From assembly GCA_003137095.1 (NCBI GenBank), contig PLET01000041.1:39274-101310 (forward strand): 62,037 nt of DNA. Reading direction: 5' to 3'. Under the pieces are notes generated by a model. It was not told the origin of the DNA. It did no database searches and worked only from the letters and a program-made list of their open reading frames with translations. Shown in pieces: positions 52,093-60,545 of the stretch (positions are counted from its first letter, which is position 1; each line of letters starts with the position of its first letter). Position numbers and translations under genes: made by a program. This DNA is from Gammaproteobacteria bacterium (GTDB lineage Bacteria > Pseudomonadota > Gammaproteobacteria > Steroidobacterales > Steroidobacteraceae).

Positions 52093-53194
52093 CCGCGGCG
52101 TCCCGGCGGCGCTGCTCCGCATAGCGCCGGTAGGAGGCGCTGTCGAGAATCGCCCCTTCGAGGCCCCCGTCAAGCGCCTTCTGCATGATCATTTCCATCG
52201 CCAGCGTCTGCGCCTCGCGGACCGGCAGTGCGGCGCCGGCGCGGATGTCCGGCAACTGTTCGATGATCTCGAGCACCCGCGCCACCCGCGGCTCGTCAGT
52301 GCAGGCCGCGAGCAGTCCGTAGATCATGCCGTAAAGTCCGTCGAGCGAGGTTGGCAGCAGCGCGGCAGTCTCCCTGCCGCGCTGCGCGGCGAGCAGGCGT
52401 ACGACGTCCGCGCCGGCCTGGATCTCACGCAGCACGCCGAAGAATTCCGCCGCGTTCGCCGCACCGATGCGACCCTGCACGAACAGGCGTTTGGCGTTCT
52501 CGGATATGCCCGACTTCAGCACATTGGAAATGTCCTCCCATCCGCGCGGACTCGCACCGATCAGGTAGTCGTTGGCGAGCTGCGACGACGTGTCGTCGAG
52601 CTTGTCCGGGCGCACCTTGAGGTAGGCCATCACCTCCGGCGCAAATCCGCTCCCCGTGGCGTACGCCAGGAAGGCGTCGATGACGGTCTGCACGTTGAAA
52701 TGAAACATCCGGTCGGCGAGCGCCGTGCCCATGTCGTGGCTCACCGCGCCGTGAAAACTGGCATTGCCGGCGGCGATGATCTGCCAGCCGTCCGGCAGGC
52801 GGTAGTTGCCGACGCGGCGGTCCAGGATCAGCGAATACGCCGAGATTTGCAGGCGCTGATCGGCGGCGGTGAGCTCGTCCAGGAACAGGATGCCCTCGGG
52901 AGTGTCGGCCGACGGCAGGAACTCCGGCGGAAACCACACCGTTTTGGACAGCACGTCGTCGGCGTAAATCGCGCCGCGGATGTCCACCGGTTCGATAGTC
53001 GTCAGGCGAAGATCGACCAGCGGCACATGAAAATGCCCGGCCACCTGACGCACGATGGATGACTTACCCACGCCGCGCGTCCCCCAGAGCATCGAGGCGC
53101 GCCGGCGCAGCGTGGCGTCCGCAAATTGTTCGACCAGCGCGGCCTTGGCCGCGCCGATCGAAATCGGAGGAATGTTCATCGGATTGCCTAGCAT
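52085..53194 (-). CDS. MoxR-type AAA+ ATPase
   Basis: 369 aa. Walker A GTRGVGKSS at 38-46, Walker B GILFLDELTAA at 101-111, then sensor-like IIAAGNAS and the usual arginine-rich lid region. ATG 53194 is preceded by AAGGTG and overlaps the end of the upstream membrane-protein gene by 7 bp; ATG 53179 is an alternative. It forms a coupled unit with the VWA gene and probably acts as its chaperone-like motor in the cytosol. Confidence 0.9.
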   Translation of the reverse strand: MLGNPMNIPPISIGAAKAALVEQFADATLRRRASMLWGTRGVGKSSIVRQVAGHFHVPLVDLRLTTIEPVDIRGAIYADDVLSKTVWFPPEFLPSADTPEGILFLDELTAADQRLQISAYSLILDRRVGNYRLPDGWQIIAAGNASFHGAVSHDMGTALADRMFHFNVQTVIDAFLAYATGSGFAPEVMAYLKVRPDKLDDTSSQLANDYLIGASPRGWEDISNVLKSGISENAKRLFVQGRIGAANAAEFFGVLREIQAGADVVRLLAAQRGRETAALLPTSLDGLYGMIYGLLAACTDEPRVARVLEIIEQLPDIRAGAALPVREAQTLAMEMIMQKALDGGLEGAILDSASYRRYAEQRRRDAADA

Positions 53195-54132
53195 GGGCCC
53201 GCACCTTCACGCCACGACTGCGCGTCCGAGCGCCGAGGCAACGGCGGGATTTCAACGATGGGGATTTCCCGCAGGCAGAAGAACAGGATCATCAGCAGCG
53301 GCGGCGAGTTGAGGATCAACATGCGCAGTCCCGAGCCTGCCGCCAGATGCAGCCTGGGCACCGCGGCGGCGCACAGGATCAACCCGATACAAGCCGCCAG
53401 GGGCACCAGCCGGCGACCGAACACCCGCCACCGCGCCGCCGTCCAGCGCTCGTGGAATCGGCCGGGCGGTTCCTTCAGCATCCGGGCCAGATGCGACGCG
53501 GCCGTCTCGAGCGCCGCTTCACACTGGCCGCTGCGCCGCGGCTCTCGCGCCGGCAGTCGCAGCTCACCGGCCCATCCATCCCCGGATTCCCGCAGGCGCG
53601 ACCAGGGGCCGCCCAACACCGCCAGGGCATCTTGCGGCAGGCGCAGTCCATGCCCCGGCGTGCCGGTCAAGGCGACTGCGGCGGGCGCGGCGCGCACCCG
53701 CGATGCCTCCAGCCTGAAATTCAGGCCCGCCAGTTGCGCCACGCCATGGGCAAAGATCATCGAACCTGCCTGCGCCATCAGCCGGAAACTCACCGCGATT
53801 GCCACTCCATGAGCCGCGCGAAATTGCCGCTGCGCAGGCACCTCCTCGATGCGCTCGAGCAAATCACCGGGCCGCGGTCCGACCACTTCGAGGCTCGCGG
53901 CCGGCCCGGCCGGCGGACTCAGAAGACGGGTCAGCCGGTACGAACCCGAACCCAGGTCCTCGAGCGAGAGGGTCTCACGCAGGCCCGGGCAACCGGATGT
54001 TCCGGGAATGTCGCGGGATTGAAAGGCGATACGTCGCTGCAGCCGGTCGGTGACCGCCAGGTCGACGTGGCGGCCACGACGCGTGAACGGCCCGATCAGT
54101 TCCAAAATCTCGTGATGAGTCAATGGATTCAA
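53188..54132 (-). CDS. Unknown membrane protein A of the MoxR/VWA cluster
   Basis: 314 aa if started at TTG 54132, behind AGGGGGG; TTG 54123 is the other choice and no ATG fits. It is a clear paralogue of the divergent gene at 54217: both begin LTHHEILEL, share GRHVDL and DRL-RR, and end with two hydrophobic segments followed by IPPLPR. The middle is beta-rich and soluble (about 30-220). Two membrane helices lie at about 235-290 (VPLAACIGLILCAAAVP, LILNSPPLLMILFFCL). The N-terminal part may lie in the cytosol facing the ATPase. I know no family name for it. Confidence 0.72.
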   Translation of the reverse strand: MNPLTHHEILELIGPFTRRGRHVDLAVTDRLQRRIAFQSRDIPGTSGCPGLRETLSLEDLGSGSYRLTRLLSPPAGPAASLEVVGPRPGDLLERIEEVPAQRQFRAAHGVAIAVSFRLMAQAGSMIFAHGVAQLAGLNFRLEASRVRAAPAAVALTGTPGHGLRLPQDALAVLGGPWSRLRESGDGWAGELRLPAREPRRSGQCEAALETAASHLARMLKEPPGRFHERWTAARWRVFGRRLVPLAACIGLILCAAAVPRLHLAAGSGLRMLILNSPPLLMILFFCLREIPIVEIPPLPRRSDAQSWREGAGPC

Positions 54133-54216
54133 AGAATTCCCCCCTGCGCCGGCACGGATCTCCACCATATCATCCCCGCGGTTGAATATTGCGCGCCACC
54201 GTTCAATCATGTGTGC

Positions 54217-55215
54217 ATGCCCGCGCTGCCGCTGACGCACCACGAAATCCTGGAACTCGCCGCCCCATTCAACCGTCGCGGGCGGCACGTGGATCTGCCG
54301 GCAAGCGACCGCCTGGAACGCCGGCTGCTGTTCAAGTCCGTGGATCACCCCGCCGAAGGCGCCTGTCCCGTGACCCAAGAAACCCTCAAGCTCGAGAGTC
54401 TCGGCACCGGCACCTGCCGCCTGACCCGCACGCTTACCCGGTGCGACAGCCCGCCGGCGACATTGACGGCCATGGGGCCGGATCCCGGAGCACTGCTCGC
54501 CCTGATGGATTCGGTACCGCCACTGGAACAGTTTCGCGCCGGCCCGGGCTATTTCACCGCGCGCAGTTACTCGATGGAACCGGTGAAAGGCGCATCGGGC
54601 GGTGCGCCCGGCTTGCGGCCGGTCATGACCCAGGGCGTGGCGTGGGTCGAGGGTCTGAAGCTCACGCTGGGCGTGCCCTCCACCCGCGGTGTGTCGGCCG
54701 ACATCCAGCTCACGCCGGCGCCGGGCGAGAGCCTTGAACTGCCCGAGGACCTGCTCGCGGTGCTCGGCTGGGATTGGGCACGGCTGATCCGCAACACGGA
54801 CGGCTGGAGGAGCAAGCGCCGACTGCGCGGCGGCCCGCTCGGCCGCACCCGCACCGCCGAGGGGGCGCTTGATGAAGCCGCCGCACACCTGGCGAAAACC
54901 CTGGCCGCATCCACCTTGCGCTTTCACGAGGAATGGGCCGCGGCCCGCTGGGGCGTGTTCTTTCGTCGCGCGATCCCGGCGCTGACGCTCCTCGTTCTGC
55001 TCATCATCGTGGCCACCATTCCGCATTTGTTCGGTAGCCGCAATCCCGCCCTGTTCATGCTGGCCTTCCACGTCCCCACGCTGCTGATCGCGCTCAGCTT
55101 CTGCCTGCAGGAGCTGCCGCAGTATGAGATCCCGCCCCTGCCCCGCCCGCCGCGCGCCCCCTATTGGCGCCGGCCGCTGGCGATGAACGTCGAGGGCGCG
55201 GGCTCCACCCCGTGA
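54217..55215 (+). CDS. Unknown membrane protein B, paralogue of protein A
   Basis: 332 aa from ATG 54217 (GTG 54211 also possible); no good ribosome site. It shares with protein A the start LTHHEILEL, the segment GRHVDL-ASDRLERR, ETLKLESLGTG-CRLTR, and the end with RFHE-W-AARW followed by two helices and YEIPPLPRPP. The genes are head to head with an 84-bp gap, so they may be driven from a shared promoter. It ends directly at the stop of the convergent MFS gene. It is outside the MoxR operon but clearly related to it. Confidence 0.75.
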   Translation: MPALPLTHHEILELAAPFNRRGRHVDLPASDRLERRLLFKSVDHPAEGACPVTQETLKLESLGTGTCRLTRTLTRCDSPPATLTAMGPDPGALLALMDSVPPLEQFRAGPGYFTARSYSMEPVKGASGGAPGLRPVMTQGVAWVEGLKLTLGVPSTRGVSADIQLTPAPGESLELPEDLLAVLGWDWARLIRNTDGWRSKRRLRGGPLGRTRTAEGALDEAAAHLAKTLAASTLRFHEEWAAARWGVFFRRAIPALTLLVLLIIVATIPHLFGSRNPALFMLAFHVPTLLIALSFCLQELPQYEIPPLPRPPRAPYWRRPLAMNVEGAGSTP

Positions 55216-56535
55216 TCAATCGGACGAATACGGGGTGACCGCCTCGGCCTTGAGCGTCGGCAATGTGATCACGCTGCGGATCACGGGCAGTCGGCGCGCA
55301 ACGAGCGCGAGCAGCAGCGCCGTACTGCCCGCGAAGCCGAGCGCAACGCGCAGACCCAGATTCTCGCCCAGCCAGCCGCCGAGCAATGCGCCCGGACCGG
55401 CAGGGATCAAGATGAGCCAGCGCATGGTGCTCGTCATGCGGCCGAGCATCGGCGCCGGCGTGACGGACTGACGCAGGGACAGAAAATTGATGAAAATGAA
55501 TACCGCCCCGACGCCGAACATCATCAGCATCAGCCCATAGGCGATCACGCCGAAGGCATTGAGCGGCGCCAGGGCGAGCAGCAGCCAACCGGTGCCGGAG
55601 ACCGCAAATCCGAGCACCAGCATGGGTCCGGGGCCGAGGCGCCGCGCCACGCGGTGACCATTCACGCTGGCAAGGACGGTGCCGACACCGAGCGCAACGT
55701 AACTCAAACCCACGCCGCGCGCAGTCAGGCCGAGCTGGCGGGTGGCAAACAGGATGTGCACCACCATGGCGGCCTGATTGCACATTTGCCAGATACCGAC
55801 GCAGGTTCCCATGGTCACGAGCAGCACGTTGCCACGGACGAAATCGAGGCCCTCGCGCATGGCCGCCCAGAAGGGCGTGTGTCTGGCGACGGGATTCTCC
55901 CTGACCGGAACACCGCGCAATATGGATGCCGAAATCAGCAACAGCACGGCATCCGCCAGCAGCGCGAACGGCGCGCCCGTCACTTTGATCAGGGCGCCCG
56001 CGGCGCCCGGGCCGGCCACCTCCGCCGCCGATGTCGCGAGCGCGTTTTTGGCGTGCGCCTCGACCAAGCGCTCACGGGGCACGATCTGCGTCAGCACGAT
56101 TTGTGCGGCGCTGCCGGCGGTCGTGTTCACCGTGCCGATCACGAAGCCGACGATGTACAGCCAGCGCATCGACAGCCAGCCGAACCACCATGCCGCCGGC
56201 ACGGTCGCCACGGTGAGCGCGACCGAGAGTTTACCGACGACATACACGGGCAATTTGCGGATTCGGTCGAGCCACACTCCGGCCGGCAGTGAGAAAAAAA
56301 CGAACGGCACGATTTCCGCAGCCGTCAGTATTCCCATCTGCGTCGGCGCGGCATGCAGCAGCACCGCGGCGCTCAACGGCAGCGCCAGCAGCGTCACCTG
56401 TCCACCGAAGGACGATATCAGAATCGACGTCCACAGCCGCCGATAGGTCGGATCGCGCAGCAGATCGTCGGGCCCGGGCGCGAAACGATGCAGCCACCGA
56501 CAAGGCAGCCGGCTGCGAAGGAACGCGGCGTTCAT
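55216..56535 (-). CDS. Major facilitator superfamily transporter (MFS_3/enterobactin-exporter type)
   Basis: 439 aa with 12 predicted membrane segments. Typical features are DPTYRRLWTSILISSFGGQVT at the start (family motif region), AGVWLDRIRKLPVYV between helices 2 and 3, and a long central loop. This group exports siderophores, drugs or macrolides. It starts right after the stop of the ABC permease gene upstream (0-bp gap), so it belongs to the efflux operon. The substrate is unknown. Confidence 0.88.
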   Translation of the reverse strand: MNAAFLRSRLPCRWLHRFAPGPDDLLRDPTYRRLWTSILISSFGGQVTLLALPLSAAVLLHAAPTQMGILTAAEIVPFVFFSLPAGVWLDRIRKLPVYVVGKLSVALTVATVPAAWWFGWLSMRWLYIVGFVIGTVNTTAGSAAQIVLTQIVPRERLVEAHAKNALATSAAEVAGPGAAGALIKVTGAPFALLADAVLLLISASILRGVPVRENPVARHTPFWAAMREGLDFVRGNVLLVTMGTCVGIWQMCNQAAMVVHILFATRQLGLTARGVGLSYVALGVGTVLASVNGHRVARRLGPGPMLVLGFAVSGTGWLLLALAPLNAFGVIAYGLMLMMFGVGAVFIFINFLSLRQSVTPAPMLGRMTSTMRWLILIPAGPGALLGGWLGENLGLRVALGFAGSTALLLALVARRLPVIRSVITLPTLKAEAVTPYSSD

Positions 56536-57654
56536 CTACGTGAGCCGCTTCCTGAACAACCAGGCCGCGCCGGACAGGGTCAGCAATCCGATCGCGAACA
56601 GCGGGATGAAGTCGGACAGCAGATTGTCGAAGCCCGCACCTTCCAGATACACGCGTTTCGTGATGTCGAGGGCGTAACGCAGCGGATTGATGACCATCGC
56701 GGTTTGCAGCACATCCGGCATGCTGCTGAACGGCGTGGTGAAGCCGGACAGCAGGACGAAGGGCATCGCCAGCAGGAACGCGTACAGCATCGCCTGCTGC
56801 ATGGTCTTGGCGATGGATGACACGAACAGGCCGAGGCCGACCGCGGCCATCAGAAACAGACACAGTCCGGCATACAGAACCGCAAAGGATCCGGCGAAGG
56901 GAATTCGAAACCATACCTGCGCGACCAGCAATATGGTGGTCGCCTGACCGAGGCCGATGGCGATGTTGGGAATGGCCTTGCCCGCCATGATCTCGGACGG
57001 CCGAAAGGGCGTGACCAATAATTGGTCGAATGTCCCCTGCTCGCGTTCGCGGGCCACGGACAGCGCCGTCAGCATCATCGTGCCCATCATCGTCAGCGTG
57101 CCGATCAGGCTTGGAATCATGGTCCAACGCGAATCGAGATTCGGGTTGTACCAGGCCCGGTTGACGACCCGGACGACGGGAGGGGTGCCCCCGTGCTCAT
57201 CGATCCAGTCGGAGTTGAATCCTTGAACCACGCTGCCCAAGTACCCGAGGGCGGTGCCGGCGGTGTTGGAGTTGCGCCCATCGGCGATCACCTCAAGCGG
57301 TGTGGCCCGACCGGACAGGAGATTTCGTTCGAAATCCTGATCGATCTGGATCACGAGCAGCGCGCGGCCGCTGTCGATGGAAAGCGCAATATCCTGCGCG
57401 CGGGTGAGGTTCGCCCGGCGTTCAAAGACGCCGGAGCCATCCAGGCGGGCGAGCAGCGCCACCGAGGCGGCGCTGTGGTCCTGATCGAGGACGGCGTAGG
57501 GAACGGTGTTGAGATCGAAGCTGGCGGCGTAGCCGAAGATCAGACACTGCAGCAGCGGGGGCAGAAAAATGATGAAGCGGCTGCGCGGATCCTTCAACAC
57601 CGCGAGAAATTCCTTGCGGATCAGCGCGAGGATGCGAATGAGCGACGCGCGCAC
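56536..57654 (-). CDS. ABC-2 type permease 2 of a Ybh-like efflux pump
   Basis: 372 aa from GTG 57654 behind AAGG. One N-terminal helix (RFIIFLPPLLQCLIFGYAAS), a large periplasmic domain (about 45-170), then five helices (TMMGTMMLTALSVAREREQGTFDQLLVTP carries the family signature). It is the partner of the permease upstream, from which a 9-bp gap separates it. Both are 372 aa and similar in layout, as for YbhS and YbhR. Confidence 0.92.
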   Translation of the reverse strand: MRASLIRILALIRKEFLAVLKDPRSRFIIFLPPLLQCLIFGYAASFDLNTVPYAVLDQDHSAASVALLARLDGSGVFERRANLTRAQDIALSIDSGRALLVIQIDQDFERNLLSGRATPLEVIADGRNSNTAGTALGYLGSVVQGFNSDWIDEHGGTPPVVRVVNRAWYNPNLDSRWTMIPSLIGTLTMMGTMMLTALSVAREREQGTFDQLLVTPFRPSEIMAGKAIPNIAIGLGQATTILLVAQVWFRIPFAGSFAVLYAGLCLFLMAAVGLGLFVSSIAKTMQQAMLYAFLLAMPFVLLSGFTTPFSSMPDVLQTAMVINPLRYALDITKRVYLEGAGFDNLLSDFIPLFAIGLLTLSGAAWLFRKRLT

Positions 57655-57663
57655 GTCCGGCCT

Positions 57664-58782
57664 TCAGGCGAGCCGCTTTCGCGTGGCCAGCCGGGTTGCG
57701 AGAATGAGCAGCGCGGCCATGAGCGCCAGCACCCCCGTGTTCAGCCAGATCACGCCATCCACGTCGCCGGCGAGGTACAGGGTTTGCAGCAGCGTGACCG
57801 CGTATCGCGCCGGCAGAGCGTAGGTGATGCCGCGGATGACGACAGGCATGCTGCGCAGGTCGTAGATGAATCCGGAGAGCATCATCGCGGGCAGAAAAGT
57901 CAGCAACATCGCCAGTTGACTGGCCAGGAACTGGCTCTTGACCAGCGTCGACACCAGAAGCCCTATTCCCAACGCGACGACCAGGTAGACGATGGAGGCC
58001 AGGCACAGCAGCAGCATCGAGCCGCGAAGGGGGACATGGAACAGAAATTTACCGGCCAGGAAGCACAACGCGAAGCCGATCATCCCCAACGCAAAGTACG
58101 GTATGAACTTGCTGACCAGAAACTCGCCGGGGCGCATCGGCGTGACGAACAGCGCCTCGAGCGTGCCCCGCTCCCATTCCCGTGCGACCACCATGGCCGT
58201 GAGAAACGCGCCGATGATGGTCATCACCAACACGATGAGCCCCGGAACCAGGAAATAGTGGCTGTCATCGGCTTCGTTGAACCACAATCGATCCACGACC
58301 ATGACGGCACCCGACGAGGCCACGGACGGATCCGCTGCGCTCCATGCGGCAACCGGACCGGCGGCATAGGCCTGCATGATGCGCGCCTGATTGGCATCGC
58401 TGCCGTTCACGATGATCTGGACGTCGGCCCCGTCCGCGTGCCGGCGCCTGTCGAAGTCGGACGGAATCTGCAGAATCCCGTCCACTTGGCGATCCAGCAT
58501 GAGCCCGGTGGCCTCGCTCATCGAGCGGGTCGTCCGTACCACGAAATTGGGGGATAGGCGAAACGCTCCGACCAGTGCGGCGCTATCGGAAGAAGCATCG
58601 TTGTCGACCACGGCAACCGTCACCCGGGTGACATCCAATGAAATTCCATAGCCGAACAGCAGAATCATCATCAGCGGAAAGACGATGCCGATGGCGACGC
58701 TGCTGGGATCGCGCAGGACCTGTCGCGATTCCTTGCGGGTCAGCGCCCATATCCGCCGCCATTTTGCCTGCCAATTACCCAC
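57664..58782 (-). CDS. ABC-2 type permease 1 of a Ybh-like efflux pump
   Basis: 372 aa from GTG 58782, 8 bp after the ATPase gene, with AAGGGG formed across that gene's TAA stop. The N-terminal helix (IGIVFPLMMILLFGYGISL) precedes a periplasmic domain and five helices with VVAREWERGTLEALFVTP and a C-terminal basic tail. The reading frame runs on upstream as an opposite-frame shadow of the ATPase gene, so the longer frame is not real. It forms a heterodimer with permease 2. Confidence 0.92.
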   Translation of the reverse strand: MGNWQAKWRRIWALTRKESRQVLRDPSSVAIGIVFPLMMILLFGYGISLDVTRVTVAVVDNDASSDSAALVGAFRLSPNFVVRTTRSMSEATGLMLDRQVDGILQIPSDFDRRRHADGADVQIIVNGSDANQARIMQAYAAGPVAAWSAADPSVASSGAVMVVDRLWFNEADDSHYFLVPGLIVLVMTIIGAFLTAMVVAREWERGTLEALFVTPMRPGEFLVSKFIPYFALGMIGFALCFLAGKFLFHVPLRGSMLLLCLASIVYLVVALGIGLLVSTLVKSQFLASQLAMLLTFLPAMMLSGFIYDLRSMPVVIRGITYALPARYAVTLLQTLYLAGDVDGVIWLNTGVLALMAALLILATRLATRKRLA

Positions 58783-58790
58783 GGCGCCCC

Positions 58791-60545
58791 TTATGCGGCC
58801 GCGCTTGGGGCGGATTTGCGCGCGGAGTCGCTGCGCGAGCCTTCGACGATGGCGATGAAGGCATCTTCCATGGTGGCCGTGCGGCCGGGCTGCACGGGAG
58901 CGAGCGCACGCAGCTGTGCAGGCGTGCCTTGGGCGAGCACCTTGCCGTCGTCCAATATCAAGGCGCGATCGCAATACTCCGCTTCCGCCATGAAATGGGT
59001 GGTCACGATGACTGTCACGCCGCCGTTGGCCAGCGTCGTGATGCGCTGCCAAAACGCGCGCCGCGCAAAGGGATCGGCCCCGCTGGTGGGTTCGTCCAGA
59101 AACAAAATCTCGGGCCGATGCATCAACGCGGCGGCCATCGCCAGGCGCTGTTTGAACCCTCCCGGCAATTGCGCACTCGGCAGGCGCAGGTACGGCTCGA
59201 GCTGAAACTGCTGCAGCGCCCAGGCGATGCGCGCGCGCGTCTGGTTGGCATCGAGGCCATAGGCGCGCGCAAAGAATGCCAGGTTTTCGCCCACCGTCAG
59301 CTGTCCGTACAGGGAGAACTTCTGCGCGACATAGCCCAGGTGCTGCCGCGCCGAAGCTCGTGCCCGGCGTACATCCACTCCGGCGATCTTCAAGGTGCCC
59401 GCCGAGGCGGGCAGCAGCCCGCACAGCATGCGAAATGTGGTGGTTTTTCCGGCGCCATTCGGTCCCAGCAGACCGAATATTTCCCCCCGCTTGACCACGA
59501 AACTCGCGCCATTGACCGCGACAAACTTGCCGAAACGGCGCACTAGATCGTGAACCTCGATGACCGTCTCCCCCGCGGAATCCCGGATGGGGGGTTCCTG
59601 CTGAGTCAGCGTGCGCGGTCCGGCCTCAGAGTCGCCTCCGGCCCGGTGCAATAGCACCACGAATCCGTCCTCGAACCTTTCCGGAGCCGGGCGGCCGGCA
59701 ACTACGCAGCCCTCCCGGGTCACCAAACGGACCTGACCGGACTCCGGCACCGCATCGATCACACGGGGATCCGCCAGCAGCCGGGCCTCCAGGTCCCGCA
59801 GCCGCATGCCATCCGGGGGCGTTGCGACAAAGGTGCGTCCCAGCGCCAATCGGCTGATTTCCGCAGGCGACGCCAGCATGAGTTTTTTTCCCCCGCTCAG
59901 CACCAGGACGCTGTCGCAGGTCTCGGCTTCGTCCGGATCACTGCTGCTGAGAAGGACCGTCAAGCCCTCCTTGATCAGTTGACGAATGATCTCCCAGAGT
60001 TCGCGGCGCGACAGCGGATCCACCCCGACCGTCGGTTCGTCCAGGAGCAGCAATTCGGGGGACCTGACCAGCGTGCACGCGAGGCCGAGTTTCTGCTTCA
60101 TACCGCCGGACAGCTGCCCCGCCAACCGCCTCTGAAAGGGATCGAGACCGGTCATTGACATCAGCCGCGCGTATTGCCGGCGCCGCTCGTCCACCGTGAT
60201 CCCATGCATGTCCGCGTACAGGTCCAGATTCTCACGAACCGTCAGATCCTCGTAGAGGCCGAATTGTTGGGGCATGTAGGATATCCGCGACTGAATCGCC
60301 TGTGGATCCACCGCCGCGTCGATGCCGAGCACATCGACGATCCCGCCGTCGGTGCGCACGAGACCGGCCAGCAGGCGGATCAGCGTAGTCTTGCCCGCAC
60401 CGTCCGGTCCGACCACCGCCGCGAGTCCGCCACGGCGCAAGGAGAAGGAGATGTCGTCGAGCGCGAGCACGGATTCGCCGGTTTCCCGGCGAAAGGATTT
60501 TCGAACCCGGTCCAGCTGCAACGCCGGTGTCGAAGCGGGCGTCAT
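58791..60545 (-). CDS. Fused tandem ABC ATPase of the efflux pump (YbhF-like)
   Basis: 584 aa with two nucleotide-binding domains in one chain. Domain 1: Walker A VGPDGAGKTT, signature LSGGMKQKL, Walker B LLLLDEPTVGVDP. Domain 2 (from about 315): Walker A LGPNGAGKTT, signature LPGGFKQRL (Pro for Ser), Walker B LFLDEPTSGADP and switch His in TTHF; domain 1 has SSSDPDEA where a histidine is usual. ATG 60545 overlaps the outer-membrane gene's TGA by 1 bp. It powers the two permeases that follow. Confidence 0.93.
   Translation of the reverse strand: MTPASTPALQLDRVRKSFRRETGESVLALDDISFSLRRGGLAAVVGPDGAGKTTLIRLLAGLVRTDGGIVDVLGIDAAVDPQAIQSRISYMPQQFGLYEDLTVRENLDLYADMHGITVDERRRQYARLMSMTGLDPFQRRLAGQLSGGMKQKLGLACTLVRSPELLLLDEPTVGVDPLSRRELWEIIRQLIKEGLTVLLSSSDPDEAETCDSVLVLSGGKKLMLASPAEISRLALGRTFVATPPDGMRLRDLEARLLADPRVIDAVPESGQVRLVTREGCVVAGRPAPERFEDGFVVLLHRAGGDSEAGPRTLTQQEPPIRDSAGETVIEVHDLVRRFGKFVAVNGASFVVKRGEIFGLLGPNGAGKTTTFRMLCGLLPASAGTLKIAGVDVRRARASARQHLGYVAQKFSLYGQLTVGENLAFFARAYGLDANQTRARIAWALQQFQLEPYLRLPSAQLPGGFKQRLAMAAALMHRPEILFLDEPTSGADPFARRAFWQRITTLANGGVTVIVTTHFMAEAEYCDRALILDDGKVLAQGTPAQLRALAPVQPGRTATMEDAFIAIVEGSRSDSARKSAPSAAA

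Noticed and set aside
57022..58557. 511-aa plus-strand open frame opposite the ABC permeases
   Set aside because: Gln/His/Arg-rich antisense product; the minus strand encodes two intact ABC-2 permeases.
58783..59424. Upstream 214-codon extension of permease 1
   Set aside because: The extension is a frame-shifted copy of the ATPase coding region; GTG 58782 with AAGGGG and the equal length of the sister permease fix the start.
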